NCBI GenBank assembly: GCA_026008535.1
Contig: BRKX01000006.1
Coordinates: forward strand, 44,442,664-44,506,663
Length of the DNA stretch: 64,000 nucleotides
DNA from: Perilla frutescens
Lineage: Eukaryota; Streptophyta; Magnoliopsida; Lamiales; Lamiaceae
Direction: 5' to 3'
Below the pieces are notes generated by a model. The model was not told the origin of the DNA and ran no database searches. It saw nothing but the letters and a program-made list of their open reading frames with translations. Of the stretch, positions 10,973-22,423 are shown piece after piece. Numbering within the stretch: the first letter of the stretch is position 1; each line of letters starts with the position of its first letter. Made by a program: the position numbers and the translations under genes.

Positions 10973-12666
10973 TGTTAGGAAAAAATATCAAGGAACCTCT
11001 AGATAAGGTTTTGATGAGATGTCAAAACTATTCCTGAAAAACTGACTAAGATTCAAGTTGTAGATCTAAGCTGTCCAATCTAGAGCCTCAAGAAGGAACT
11101 CAACTGAAGCTAGAGTCAACCCAACTGGAGCATGGTTAACCAGCTGGAAGGATACGCAAACCAGTCAAAACTCAATTCAACTGAGGGTTCAAAGAGAGAA
11201 CCAGTCGAAACAAACTAACAGCTAAGTTACCTGAGCTGAGAGAAAAATCGACAAGACTGAGGAAACTGATAAGAGATCAGTTTAAACTGAAGACTGGAAA
11301 TATCCAGCTGATGGCCAAACTTAACTTCAGCCAAACTGAAGTAAACAGTCGAATCAATCAAAGGCCAGAACTGAAGTCAGCCAGCTTGTAGGAGAAAACA
11401 GCAAACATCTCATAAGGAAGATTGAGAAAGATTAGTCAAACTGACAAGCTAGCCAACATCTTGTGATCAGTCAAGCTGAGAAGAAAGCTCAAGAAAGAAC
11501 AGTCGAACTGACAAGCCATTCAACAACTTGAGATCAGTCGAACTGGAGGAAGAAGCTCAGAACTGCTAAATGGAGTAATAGCTGAACTAAGCAGACAAGC
11601 TCAGAACTGCCAACTGGAACTCAAACTTGCTAAACTGGAGCTCAGAACTGCCAGCCAGATTGTCTTGGAGTTAATGCTCAAATGAAGATCTTGGAATAAA
11701 TGCTCCAACGGAGATCCTGGAATTAAATATCCAATAGAGATCGATTGGCAAAGCAACGGCTACTGGAATCAAATATCCAACAGAGATCGATTGGCAAAGC
11801 AACGGCTACTTCAATCAAAGCTCCAACGATCATAAAGACCATCTGCCATTGATAAACCAACAGAGCCACCGATCAGTGGAACTCAACGGTCACAAAACCA
11901 CTCCTCTATAAAAGACGAGTGAATCAGAATTTTCAAAGAGACTTTTCGCAATTTTCATTCTTGAAGCCTTCATTCAAGTTATCTCAAGTAGAGCTTTCCT
12001 TCTCCCTCCCACATAGCTCAAGTTCAGCATTTGCTAAAACTACGAGAGTCCAACTGAGAAGAAGAATCCACAGAGTCAAAGAATTCAGCTAGCTGTTGAT
12101 AATCCAGCCAGAGCAACCTTCTCAGTTCCAGTAATACATCGATCAACTACCCAGCTCAACTGAAGGAGCACATCAGTTGATATTCCTGTTCAAGACTAAC
12201 CTCTTGAAGATCGAAAGAGATCTAAAACCTTGTAAAGACGTCAATAGCACCTACCTCCCCAGCGAGTAGTTAGGGACTGCAAGTGTGAGCCGTCGACCCG
12301 CTGAGGTAGCGAGCAGTTACCAGGTTCAGCCAACTGTCCTTCATTGTGTAATTTGTAAAGAAACTCAAGTTATATAGTGGAGTTGCCCTTCTGCGGAAGG
12401 AAGAGAGGACGTAGAAGTTTGAGACTTCGAAACTCTATAAATCATCTGTGTGCTGTACTGTTTTGCTTACTCGCATATCTTTGAACTGTACACAAGCACG
12501 CACAATCTGCACTCAAACTGTCTAAAAATTGCTCAACCGAATTGTGCATAGATAAGTTACTAAGCGAGTCAAGGGCCCTTATCATTCCGCAATTGAAGTA
12601 AAAGTTTTTTTTTTGTCAGTTTATTCACCCCCCTCTAAACTGACATCGACTCGCCCGGGACCAACA
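10973..12666 (+). mobile_element. Solo LTR (1.7 kb), probably Ty1/copia SIRE/Maximus-like
   Basis: Starts TGTTAGGAAAAAA and ends CGGGACCAACA, with the perfect 5-bp TSD TTTTA (10968-10972 and 12667-12671). There is no internal region, so it is a solo LTR formed by LTR-LTR recombination. A TATA box (TATAAAA) sits at 11907-11913. The first kilobase is crowded with short variants of CAACTGA, AGTCGAACTGA and CTCAGAACTGC. The end (CCCCCCTCTAAACTGACATC) resembles large SIRE-type copia LTRs; that lineage call is inference. Confidence 0.85.
11907..11913 (+). promoter_or_regulatory. TATA box of the solo LTR
   Basis: TATAAAA in the context CTCCTCTATAAAAGACGAG, about 930 bases into the LTR. This is a plausible position for the U3 promoter of a long plant LTR. 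Confidence 0.6.
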
Positions 12667-12807
12667 TTTTACATGCATGAGACACATCTCAAATTCACCA
12701 AAATTGTTAGTTTGAGATTAAAATTATCGGAAAAATATCTTATGGCACTAAAATTGTCAGAAAAAATATCTTATGGGACCAAAAGTGAAATTTACTCTGC
12801 AGTAATA

Positions 12808-13704
12808 GTTTTTAGATTAATTTCTTTTTTGTTATCTAACCATTGGGGATGTACCAAGGATCAAAATATCGTTATAGCACCAAATATCGCAACTTTAATT
12901 TCACTGATATATCACAGGATATATTGATATCGCAGAAAATTAAAAAAAAAAACATAATAGGAACTATATTAAAATATTAGAAATTTAACAAGAAATTGTA
13001 GGAATTATTATTATAACATATTATTATGCACATATTATACTCAAAATTTTGATAAAATTGTATTTTGAAAGCAAACATGTGAATAATAGATTATATAAAT
13101 ACTGTCCGAGACAATATATTTGACAAAATAATACATAATACAATATAAAATAACTAAATAAACTTTATAAAGTACAATTAATATCAAAATGAGGATCTAT
13201 GAGGTTCAAATATAGTAGATGGAATGCAATCCTGTTTCAAACAATATTGGTATTAACTCATCACATTAGAGTAATTCTGGATATAAGTATGCACACACGC
13301 TTGATATGTTTCTTGATTTCTTCCAACTACTTCACCATGAATTAGATAATGTTCATTTACCTAATTATATTGCTAATGTACATTTTAACCTCCATATATA
13401 TATATTTTGAGTAGTCCAATCAAATTGTGAACTTACATATGTATAAGAAGCATATGAATCTTGGGACATATCACTATGATTAGTGCCACCTATATTAATA
13501 AAATCCAGACCTATTGCAGCCGAAATAATTATGATGAAGACCTAAAGAAGACCACAAAAAATTAGTATTACATAAAAATCTAAATATATTATAAAAATCG
13601 AGATATATTGTGACATTTCGCGATATTTTGTCGATACCTAGAAAAAATACATTTTTCCCCCATATCCGTATCGTAATATCCAAAATTTATGATATATCTG
13701 TGAT
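12808..13704. other. AT-rich intergenic DNA, no gene seen
   Basis: No credible coding region. Variants of GATATATTG and GATATTTTGTCGATA occur at both sides (12895-12935 and 13585-13700) in opposite orientation, suggesting a decayed inverted-repeat element. I could not fix its ends. Confidence 0.4.
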
Positions 13705-14432
13705 TGTAACAGTCCGGTCCCGAGAGGGGGATTAACGAATGGGGACAGGGTGTTGATTAAGGGGTTATTATAAGAACGAGAGTTTAACGAAGAAGGTTTA
13801 TAAATAGAGACATGCTTTCGAAAAATAGGTGATAATACTTGGGTTTACTTGATTAAGAAGGAAACATACTTAACGAAATAAAAAGACTAACTAATCAAAT
13901 ACTAACAAGCACAGACCCATTCATAGGTCAAAGCGAATAACAAATATCAACGTGCACAAACCTCTTCATAGACGAAAGGAAAATATACTCAAGAAGCAGG
14001 AATAGAACTGAATATGCATCACTTATATATAGGGATGTCAAACGGGCCAGCCCCTCGGTTTCGGGCCATTTTGGGCTGAAATTTTTTCCGGCTAAAAAAT
14101 CTTGGCCCTAACCCTAAAACTTCAGTTTTCAGGCTAGCCCGTCGGGCCGACATGTTTACGGCAAAAGTTAAATGCAAGAAGAATACTTTTTCAAATAGTA
14201 AGTTTCCATGTGCAATATTAGATCCAAAACCATAAGCAATTCTATATTAAAATATGTCAAAATGCTCACATGATCTATGGTTCCATATCCAACAAATACA
14301 TAAAGCAAATTCTTAATCCAACAAATACATAATCTATGGTTCCATATCCATCAAATACATAAAAACATATTCTTAATCCAGCAAATACATAAAGCAAAAA
14401 ATACATATCCAGCAAAATCCACACCATCAAGT

Positions 14433-16677
14433 TCAAAGAGTTGAAGTACTCTCTTTCTCTACATCAACAACATTTGAATCTTCATCAACTTCAAGATCGA
14501 TCTCATCATCAAAGTCTTCACCATCTATTAAAAAATAATAACATTAGAAAAAAAACAATAAAATGATTTAAAACTTTATAAATTATAATATATAATAATA
14601 CCTGAACCATACCCATGCAACCAGTTACGTGTACAAATAAGAGCTTGCACTTTTTGAGGAAGAAGTCTATTTCTGTATTTGTTCAAAACATGAGATCCAA
14701 TGCTAAAGGTAGATTCTGATGCTACTGTTGTAATTGGAATGCTAAGCACATCACATGCTAATCTAGCAAGGTCCCTAAAACGAGATTCTTGAGTTTTTCA
14801 GTATTTAAGCACATCAATAGCAGATGATTCATCCTCTTGATCTTCTTCCAAATATTTATCTAAAAATGACTTCGTATCACTAGTAGAACCTCTGCTTCGG
14901 TAGTTCTTGTAATCCTGTAGCGGCATATTCATATTATCATATATAAGTTAATGAATAAAATTAATGTAATTGAACTTATAAATGCATACTAAAAATTTGA
15001 AATAAAAAATAACTCACATCAAATACAACTGGGTCCAAATCCAATCCTATTCCTTATGCACCTTTTTTTGCTCCACCCCGAAATTGTACATTTTCTTAAT
15101 TGAGAACTGGAAGTGGAAGCTCCAGAATGTGATCCAACACTCCCCTTTTTATACTCATTATACAACAAGTACAATTTATTCTTCAAATTATTAACTTTGT
15201 CTTTGCTAGAAACAGGATCAAATTTTGAATAGCAATACTCCAACAGTTTCAGCTTCATCCTCGGATCAAAGACGGCTCCCATAGCAAGTATTTCACTATA
15301 CTCCTCCCAATATTTGTCAAATTTTTCTTTCATCTCCACAACCATATTTCTCACAACTTCATCATCACTATATGAATGTTTTTCCAACAAGCATGCAATC
15401 TTCCAAACTTTCATAAAATACAAATTGAAAGTCGGGTAAGATGAACCAGAGATCAAGGTAGTGATAGTATAAAATAGCTTCAAGAATTCACACATCTTTT
15501 CCCCTCTTGCCCATTCTTCAGGTGATGGACATTGCTTATAAGCTAAATCATCAAATTCAAGCAAAGTAAACACATTGTGATATTTAATCGCACTAGCAAG
15601 CATCAAATATGTGGAATTCCAACGAGTAGCCACATCCAAGGAAACTGAAGATGTGATTTCAATGTCAGCTTTTTTAGCACATTCCCGAAACTTATTCATC
15701 CTTGCTTCTGATGCTTTTACATATTTAATACTTCCTCTAATTTTATCCAAAGCATCACTAGCAACTTTCAGTCCTTCCTGAACTATAAGATTCAAGATAT
15801 GTGCACAACATCTCACATGAAAATACTCACCATTGCACAATATAGAGTTTTGCAACAAAAGCCGTGACTTTAACATTCTTGCCATATTATTATTGGCGAA
15901 AGCATTATCCAAAGTCAAAGAAAAGATTTTTCTGTCTATCTCTCAATCCACCAAACAATCATAAATCTTTTGAGCTAACTCAGGACCAGAATGTGGAGGA
16001 GGCATAGCACAAAATGCAAGTATTTTGTTATTCAACTTCCATTTTGCATCCACATAATGTACAGTCATGCAAATATAAGCCATAGTAGTACAAGTGGTCC
16101 AAATATCGGAAGTTAAACACAATATACCAGGAGAGTTTTTCAATATCAACTTCAATTTCTCCTTTTCAGATTCATACATTTTCAAAACATCAGAGGCCAT
16201 TGTGTTTCTAGTGATAAACTTTATATCTGGGTTCAAATATTTCAAAAGGCTCCTCATGGTTTCATATTCAATCCACTTCAATGGAAGATCATGTGCAATC
16301 GAAACCTTAGCTATCCATTCACAACATGCTTTTTGATCAATATTTTTACCCTTAACCTTTAGTTTTTCTTCATGATCAAGAAACATAGAACTCACATCAC
16401 CAAATTTTGGTTTCTTCTTACATGCATCTAGATGACGACCTAAAGTTGAAGTTCCATATTTAGAACCCCCATATGAATATGATTTTCCACAATGATTACA
16501 CTTGGCCTCTACTTTACCATCTTTGTCTTGATCAACTGAAAAATGATTCCAAACATCTGATGACCTATTTCTCTTTTTATTTTTAGAAACAGATTCACCC
16601 TGAGAATCACCTAAAATCTCCAAATCATCGTCTCCACCACCACTTTCACCAATAATATTTTTAGATGCACCATCCAT
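14433..16677 (-). pseudogene. hAT transposase (BED finger, RNase-H-like fold, hATC), three coding exons, broken
   Basis: This is a RICESLEEPER/ZBED-type transposase. The start is ATG 16677 (MDGASKNIIG). A BED zinc finger (VWNHFSV, CNHCGKSY, LGRHLDAC) is followed by the RNase-H-like catalytic domain (LTSDIWTT, HVRCCAHILNLIVQEGL, DVATRWNSTY). The hATC dimerisation domain near 14700 reads IPITTVASESTFSIGS and NRLLP. Inferred introns: 14915-15017 (GTGAGT donor, CTACAG acceptor) and 14525-14601 (GTATT donor, AATAG acceptor); the last acidic exon ends with the stop at 14433-14435. Breaks: TGA at 15940-15942, a probable frameshift near 15080, and TGA near 14800. Two of these look like TGG-to-TGA changes. 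Confidence 0.9.
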
Positions 16678-16687
16678 TTAGAACTAC

Positions 16688-16728
<41 letters not shown>

Positions 16729-17560
16729 CATTGAATACACAAACACAATGATAAGAATAAAAAAAATGTATAAATGCAAAGATAAATTAAGAAAATTGTA
16801 GAGAAAATGGGGGTTCTTTAGTGGCACAAAGACTTTTTTGGTGTCGATAAAATAATCTATAAGACAATAAGACTAAAATTCACCTTTTGTATTCCCATTA
16901 ATTTATTCTATTTCGTGTTATGCTCAAATTGCTTTGCTCAAACAACTGAAAGTGGGTATTTCAGTATTTCTAGGAATACTTTCTCTATATATATGCTGAA
17001 ATGTGAAATATATATATATATATATCCTTGCTATAATAGTTTGTGAAAATTTGATATTGCTAGTAAAAGAAGTCAAGCTTTAAGGGAGAAAAAAATCAGC
17101 CTATCATGGTTGATTGTTATGAGCTGTAAATAATTGAATATCTTACTAAGCAACTGAAATGATAGTTTGTTGATTTTGAACGTTCCACTTGTGAATTGTG
17201 ATGCCTATTTCCTTTAAATAGAGTGCTCCTTGTATTATACATCACCCGCATCTCATTCTTGAAAAAATATATAAATAATAGTTCCACAACAAATAAAAAA
17301 TAAGTTCAACAAAAATAAATCCCTCATTATCAGTATTCATTAAATCTATCTTTCCCAGCAAAATCCCGATTCAAAAAACTAAAAAAAAAATCAAATTTTA
17401 ACAAACCCATCAGACTGAAAAGTGAAAACATAAGCATTATAGTTGCAGGCTAGGGTTTAGGGAGAATTAGGAATCGTTACTTACCCACAACGCCGTCGAT
17501 AGCTCCTCTGATGGCGCTTGATCGGGATATGGGCGACGGCCGGTGGGTCAGTGGTGCAGG
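16678..17560 (-). other. 5' leader of the hAT gene with a probable UTR intron
   Basis: A good splice donor (GG|GTAAGTAAC) starts at 17484 on the minus strand, and an acceptor (TTGTAG) lies about ten bases before the ATG at 16677. This suggests a noncoding first exon at about 17485-17560 and a leader intron of roughly 800 bp. The GC-richer DNA at 17480-17590 fits a first exon or promoter-proximal zone. The intron contains (AAT)n at 16688-16725 and an AT run at 17008-17024. Confidence 0.5.
16688..16725. repeat. (AAT)n microsatellite
   Basis: About twelve AAT units directly upstream of the hAT transposase start. Confidence 0.95.
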
Positions 17561-19132
17561 AGTTGCCGACTTGCAGCACGGCAGACGTGAGACGACTAGA
17601 TGAGAGACAAGTCGATGACAAGTAGTAGGGTTCTTTTGAGAAAATTTTGAAAATATAATTGATATAATGAATTAATAATATTTGATATTAAAACAGGTCT
17701 TTTTTTTTAAAAAAAAAATTGCAGCCCGACGGGCCGACCGGCGGACCGATCGGGCCAGCCCATTTAGCCCGTCAGCCCATTCGGGCGGGCCAGTTCGTTT
17801 AAAATTAAATTCGGGCCTAAAAAACATGACCCTAACCCACCTTTTTTTCGAGCGGTTCGGGCTAGCCCATCGGTTTCGGGCTAGTTTGGCATCCCCACTT
17901 ATATATATATATATATATATATATATAGATAATCATGTCTGGGGAATATTGGTAGAATCTTGATAAACATAATATAACTTAGGAATTATAAAGAGTGTAT
18001 AAGAGTAGTAGAATTATAGTGGGATTTCAAAAGAAGCTTATACTATAACAAAACAATCTTAGCAGTCAACCCACATCCTCAACATCTTTACCTGAAAACA
18101 TTTGAAAAAGAGAGGGCATGAGCACTAATGTACTCAGTGGATTTTAACAAAAACACTTTAATAAACTTCAAGATATCCAATAATTAACTGACGGTATATG
18201 GAGAGCAAAACGCAAAAGCCCTCTCCATATCCGTAAAACATTTTCTTTTCTTTTAGGCCCATCCTGGCTCAAACCTGATGTCAACTTCACCCTTAAGCAT
18301 GCCTTAGGACACAAGAGGGGTTACCTCGAGTATCCTTACGAGTTTGCGAGGGATATACCCAGTAGTGACTCACTTAATGATCAAAGATCAAAGTCCTCTG
18401 AGCTCAATTCCTTGCTTAAGCAAAATGCTAAGTTCCTTCCTTCCTTAATCTTGCTAGCAAAACCAAACCTAGAGCATCGTCTAGGCGTTAATCCTTTACT
18501 ATAGCATGATCTCGACCTATAAGGGATTTATCACTACCCTATAAGGCAATCCTTAACCATACGAGCCTTAGCAAAATATCAACATTCAAATGCAAGGAAA
18601 TGAACGTATTTAAACACAAATTGCAACTACAGATAATTCTAAATATCTCATGCTAAGCATAAATAACACTTACACATTTTCTAGCATTTCTAAACATGCT
18701 CGAGAGCTCAATTTAACATATAATATCTTTCTTTCTTTCCTTCCTCGTACAGAGATCAATCAGGCAAAGCAAAACATTTTATTGGATATCTCATTTGCCC
18801 TAACATGCTTCTAGAGCTTATTAGCTCAAACTTTTAGATGAGTATAGATTTACCCACCTCGATCACTGATCAGAAGATGAAGCAACGAGTTGATGATCCT
18901 TCTCCAGATTTCCACAAGGCTCACTTTCTTCTATGAAAGTCGAATCATTGACTTAGTGGCCTCCTTCGAAGATTTCTAACTATTAAACAAGAAATTAAAC
19001 AATATCTAACTTATATCCTTAACTAGGACTTAAACATAGATTGCACGACTATAGAACCTTTAGAAAACACGAGGATTTGAAAGACTCTAGTTTAGAACAC
19101 GATTGAAGACAAAAACATGGCGGCAGAGGCCT

Positions 19133-19333
19133 TGCACGAGCCGTGCAAGCATAGCACGGGCCGTACTAATTAATGGGACAAGAACCAGACGTCCAGAATT
19201 TCCGACACACGGTCCATGTAAGCCCTAGCACGGTCCGTGCTAACTTTATACGGTCCGTGCTAGCTTCCCAGACTCATGCTGTGAGTTATGCACGACTTTG
19301 CACGGGCCGTGCAACACTTGCACGGTCCGTGCT
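19133..19333. repeat. Cluster of GCACGG(G/T)CCGTGC palindromes
   Basis: About six imperfect 13-14 bp palindromes occur in 200 bases, including GCACGAGCCGTGC, GCACGGTCCGTGC (twice or more) and GCACGGGCCGTGC. They alternate with AT-rich spacers. The cluster lies in the upstream part of the long LTR and is far more GC-rich than its surroundings. The spacing is irregular, so it is not a CRISPR or a simple satellite. Confidence 0.85.
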
Positions 19334-19689
19334 CCTTCACGAACCTCCAAAACTTTTGATCGAAGTGTAAAAAAAGAAGAAGAAGAAGAAGAAAAAAAGA
19401 GACAGATCAGCCGAGCAAAAAAACCTGTAAAAAAAATAAGATTGTTATTTCGATTTTGCTCATCTTTCCTACTTAGTTTAGACTCCTCTCTCCTATATTA
19501 GATATTTTAGGTTATTTAGATTGTGTCCAAAATTGTGAAATACATCCAAAATATACCTTCCTTATCTAGTTTTCTTCTTTCCTTATCTAGTTTCTTTCTA
19601 TCACAATCTTTTTCCTACCATCCATATATCTCCACCAAGCTTAGATTTTCATCTCCTACTCCCTTAGGGATCGAAAACTTGCTGGCCTT

Positions 19690-19800
19690 GCCCATACACC
19701 ACTCATAGACACCCGTACACCACCCATACACCATTCGGACCCTACACCCGTACACCACACGGTCCCTACACCCGTACACCATACCTCGTACACCAAAGGT
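19690..19800 (+). repeat. Tandem CCGTACACCAC-type repeat
   Basis: About seven imperfect 12-24 bp units with the core CCGTACACCA or CCATACACCA. Forward translation gives Pro-Tyr-Thr-rich repeats; related CCCG-rich DNA at 21640-21720 may belong to the same gag region. Confidence 0.6.
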
Positions 19801-19840
19801 AGCTAGTTTACCTACACCATACCAACCACCTACTCCATCA

Positions 19841-20118
19841 ATGATGAATCCAAATGATACACTCGAATCATCCAGCGGGTTCCTCCCCTGGGACACGAAG
19901 TACCATTTTGACGCACTGATTGAAAGCTTGGATAAAAGTACACAATCATTGGAGGACAAGCTAGATAATTGCATGGCCAAGTTAATGGAGCAACTCGATT
20001 ATCTCCACACACAAGAAGCACCACCTCCACCATCTAGAGCTCAACACCGATCAGTCCACACTACCACGAGTTTACAGTCTCTATGGAGCCGATCCGAGTC
20101 GTCTTTACTATACTCAGA
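19841..20118 (+). pseudogene. gag-like N-terminal fragment
   Basis: The frame opens MMNPNDTLESSSGFLPWDTK and contains a helical stretch LEDKLDNCMAKLMEQLDYL, then a PPPPSRAQ linker. This arrangement resembles the N-terminus of some plant gypsy gag proteins, but the match is weak. The continuation is cut at 20119 by the TG of an inserted LTR; codons after that belong to the LTR. Confidence 0.5.
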
Positions 20119-21552
20119 TGTTAAGGTTTTTTCAAATTACGCCCCAAAAGATCTAATCAGTTATTCCTTAATTCTATTAGCATGCAAATCATATTTTATG
20201 TGTGAGTTTATTAAACATGCATGTTGAAATAAACATGTAAGAACATCGAATTAATGCAGTGGAATAAATTAATTTATTTGAATCCACTTACATGAATTGT
20301 AGGGTTGCTCACGAGATTACATGTCTAATCTCATTGTTGTAGAAGAACAGTCCTTCCTCCCACTGTGTTCGACGCACACTAAGGCTGCAGAGATACTCCT
20401 TGATCTTCTACGGTATTCCCGATACCCGTTTAGATATAGAGTGGGCTACAAGCTACTAAACTGTATGAATAACCTAGGAAATTAAGTGAGCAAAGAGAGG
20501 AGCTGATTTCTTGTCTTAATTTTATTCCCTCCCTCCTAATTAAATAAGGAAGGGGGACAAAAATTCACTCCCCAAACCCTAATGGGTTTGGGCCTCTCCA
20601 CTTATTCCATTCCCTCAATCTATTAAGGTATTATTTAGGCTATAGTAGGGATCTAGAAGAATATTAAATTGGTCCACTAATTTATTTAATATCTAATATC
20701 CAACACTAGGATATAATTAAATAAATTAAGTGATATTTTTATTCCACTAAAGAAATAACACTGACCTACCAATTTAATACATTTTTACTCAATGCTTTCT
20801 TCTTTAGTCCAGCCATTCCCTATGTTTAAGATATAATGTCCATTAATTAATTATGTAAGCTCTGACAGCTATAATTAATTAATATTTCCATTCCTAGAGC
20901 AGTACCACACAAGCTTTACCATGTACGGAATAAATTCCACCCCACCTGCAGGGTTTTACATGTACTTGTGTTTACTCAAGGGGACATCATCAACCTGACG
21001 CACCAGGACATGGTGACCATACACAGTGCACGACCCATCATGTATGTATATGTGACTACCCAAGATATCGAAATTATTGACCCTATCAAGAATCTCACTC
21101 ATTGATTAATCAAAGCAGTAGACATAACACACATATATCCGCCACTGTGCATGGCTTAAGAACCCAAACTCTGTGGATCTTTATTCTCTCCTTTTAGGGT
21201 CAGATCGGAGAACATTATCCTATTGTGATCCTCCTCAATACACATGTCAGTGTATCAGAATAATCAGTTAGTCAAGATAAACTAACTATCAGATTATTCT
21301 GTAGTGTACAATGGTTGGTTCAGGACCATCTAAACCGCGAGCCTTTTAATACTTTGCAAGGAATGCGATGATATAATCTTTACCATGTGTTTACCCACAC
21401 CATATCATCTACAATGCAAGTATATGGAAACATTCATATATATAGCAATAAATAAATGCACAAACAGTGACTGCAATAATATTCAATCTATATCGTCAAA
21501 AAACATTATTGATAGTATACAAAGACAAGGTTTTCAGTATACAATCCTAACA
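20119..21552 (-). mobile_element. Solo LTR (1.43 kb), same family as the LTR at 31629-53407
   Basis: Starts TGTTAAGGTTTTTTC and ends CAATCCTAACA. It is collinear over its full length with the split LTR at 31629-53407, sharing for example TTAAGATATAATGTCCATTA and CAGTGACTGCAATAATATTC. No PBS or internal region adjoins it. No clean 5-bp TSD is visible (TCAGA and TTTGA), so it is old or rearranged. Strand is taken from the PBS of the other copy. Confidence 0.8.
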
Positions 21553-21754
21553 TTTGATTATCCACGCACCCGAGCACCACCTGGATAGCCCGTAAGATGA
21601 TTTGATCATTTTGCACCACAGTCCAGCTGTAGACCACTCGTTGCAACACCCGTATATACACGGCATACCCCAATAGTTTGGCCGCTCGTTGCTACACAGA
21701 GACCACCTACACGGCCACCCGTTCAGCTGACCATTGTTACGTCAATTCAAGCAT

Positions 21755-22368
21755 GTGACGTACAATGCCCTATATGTCAAGCTTGTGAAGAAGAGTTAGA
21801 GCAGCCCCCAACCGACATCAAATCTGAGAAAAAGCCAGCCGAAGTTGAGGAAGAAGAAGTGGAGATCAATGTTGCAAATGAGGAGCCCGAAGTAGTTGAA
21901 AAGAAGTTGATCATACAACTTGTGGATCAAAAGGAGCTCGTACAAACGCACATGGCGGATTCATCAATTTGTAACATTTTTTGTCAACCATATTCTTTTG
22001 GTGTCTTTATCTTACAGGTTGACAAAGATGTACCATATGATATTGATGTCCCACTAAACTTATTTGTGGTTCATATGCCCGTGCACTCTAAAAAGTTGAA
22101 GTTGCAGCCGTTATTGGAAGAATTCAAGGTCGTATTTCCAGACATAATTCCAAGTGGTTTGTCGTCGATTCGAGGGATTGAGCATCAAATCAATTTCCAA
22201 CCCGGCGTTGTCCTCCCAAACCGTCTAGTATACCGCACGAGTCCTGAAGGGACGAAGGAGCTATTGGAGTTTCGATCGTCTGACACAAGTGGGATATGCA
22301 CATTCATGATCATAAAGACGTGTCTATGCAACTTGTGCAAAAGAAGTTCGATGATCGGTTCGTTTTAG
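21755..22368 (+). pseudogene. gypsy protease-to-RT linker fragment
   Basis: The open frame begins with a cysteine pair (CPICQAC) and an acidic linker, and then the family-typical sequence leading into RT: PLLEEFKVVFPDIIPSGL, IRGIEHQINF, PGVVLPNRLVYRTSPE. It breaks off in the first helix of RT and continues as unrelated residues to a stop at 22368. This is clear homology to gypsy pol, but a fragment without any catalytic motif. Confidence 0.75.
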
Positions 22369-22410
22369 TTTTTTATCCAGGCGGTTCGAATTAGAGGATG
22401 AATTCTTTTC

Positions 22411-22423
22411 AAGAGGAGGAGAA
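22411..22423 (+). other. Polypurine tract of the gypsy remnant
   Basis: AAGAGGAGGAGAA lies directly before the TGATGAAACTG LTR start. As in the 4765-9796 element, the tract lies within the pol frame. Confidence 0.7.

Larger units (their letters stand above)
10711..12797. mobile_element. TIR element with 10-bp TSD (Mutator-like MITE), split by a solo LTR
   Basis: The ends carry a perfect 15-bp inverted repeat, GAGTAAATTTCACTT. Both flanks have the identical 10-bp direct repeat TGCAGTAATA (10701-10710 and 12798-12807). A 9-10 bp TSD points to the Mutator superfamily. Removing the inserted LTR and its TSD leaves about 390 bp made of repeated TTTTAGTCCCA and AGATATTTTTC motifs in opposite orientations. 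It has no coding capacity. Confidence 0.8.
14030..17897 (-). mobile_element. hAT superfamily DNA transposon, complete ends, inactive
   Basis: The ends are TAGGGATGTCAAAC and GTTTGGCATCCCCA, an imperfect 14-bp TIR. Both sides carry the perfect 8-bp TSD CTTATATA (14022-14029 and 17898-17905), diagnostic for hAT. Both subterminal regions (14040-14160 and 17715-17890) are dense in AGCCC and GGGCC motifs, the pattern expected for transposase-binding arrays. The 3.87-kb interior encodes a BED-finger transposase on the minus strand. It sits inside the long LTR that starts at 13705. Confidence 0.93.
13705..19400 (-). mobile_element. Long LTR of a Tekay/Del-like Ty3/gypsy element, truncated and split by hAT
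   Basis: 13705 starts TGTAACAGTCCGGTCCCGAG, and reads as the reverse complement of the end of the solo LTR at 46389-49605. Collinear similarity resumes after the hAT insertion: 17930-19065 matches the reverse complement of about 48200-49210, including CTAGGACTTAA near 19024, CCCTAACATGCTTCTAGAGC near 18798 and GGATATCTCATTTGCCCTAA. Past about 19340 no further match to that LTR was seen, so the far end is truncated or replaced. The right boundary is approximate. Confidence 0.75.

Noticed and set aside
19615..19980. Minus-strand frame rich in V, Y, G and C
   Set aside because: It is the antisense shadow of the CCGTACACCA tandem repeat and has no domain.
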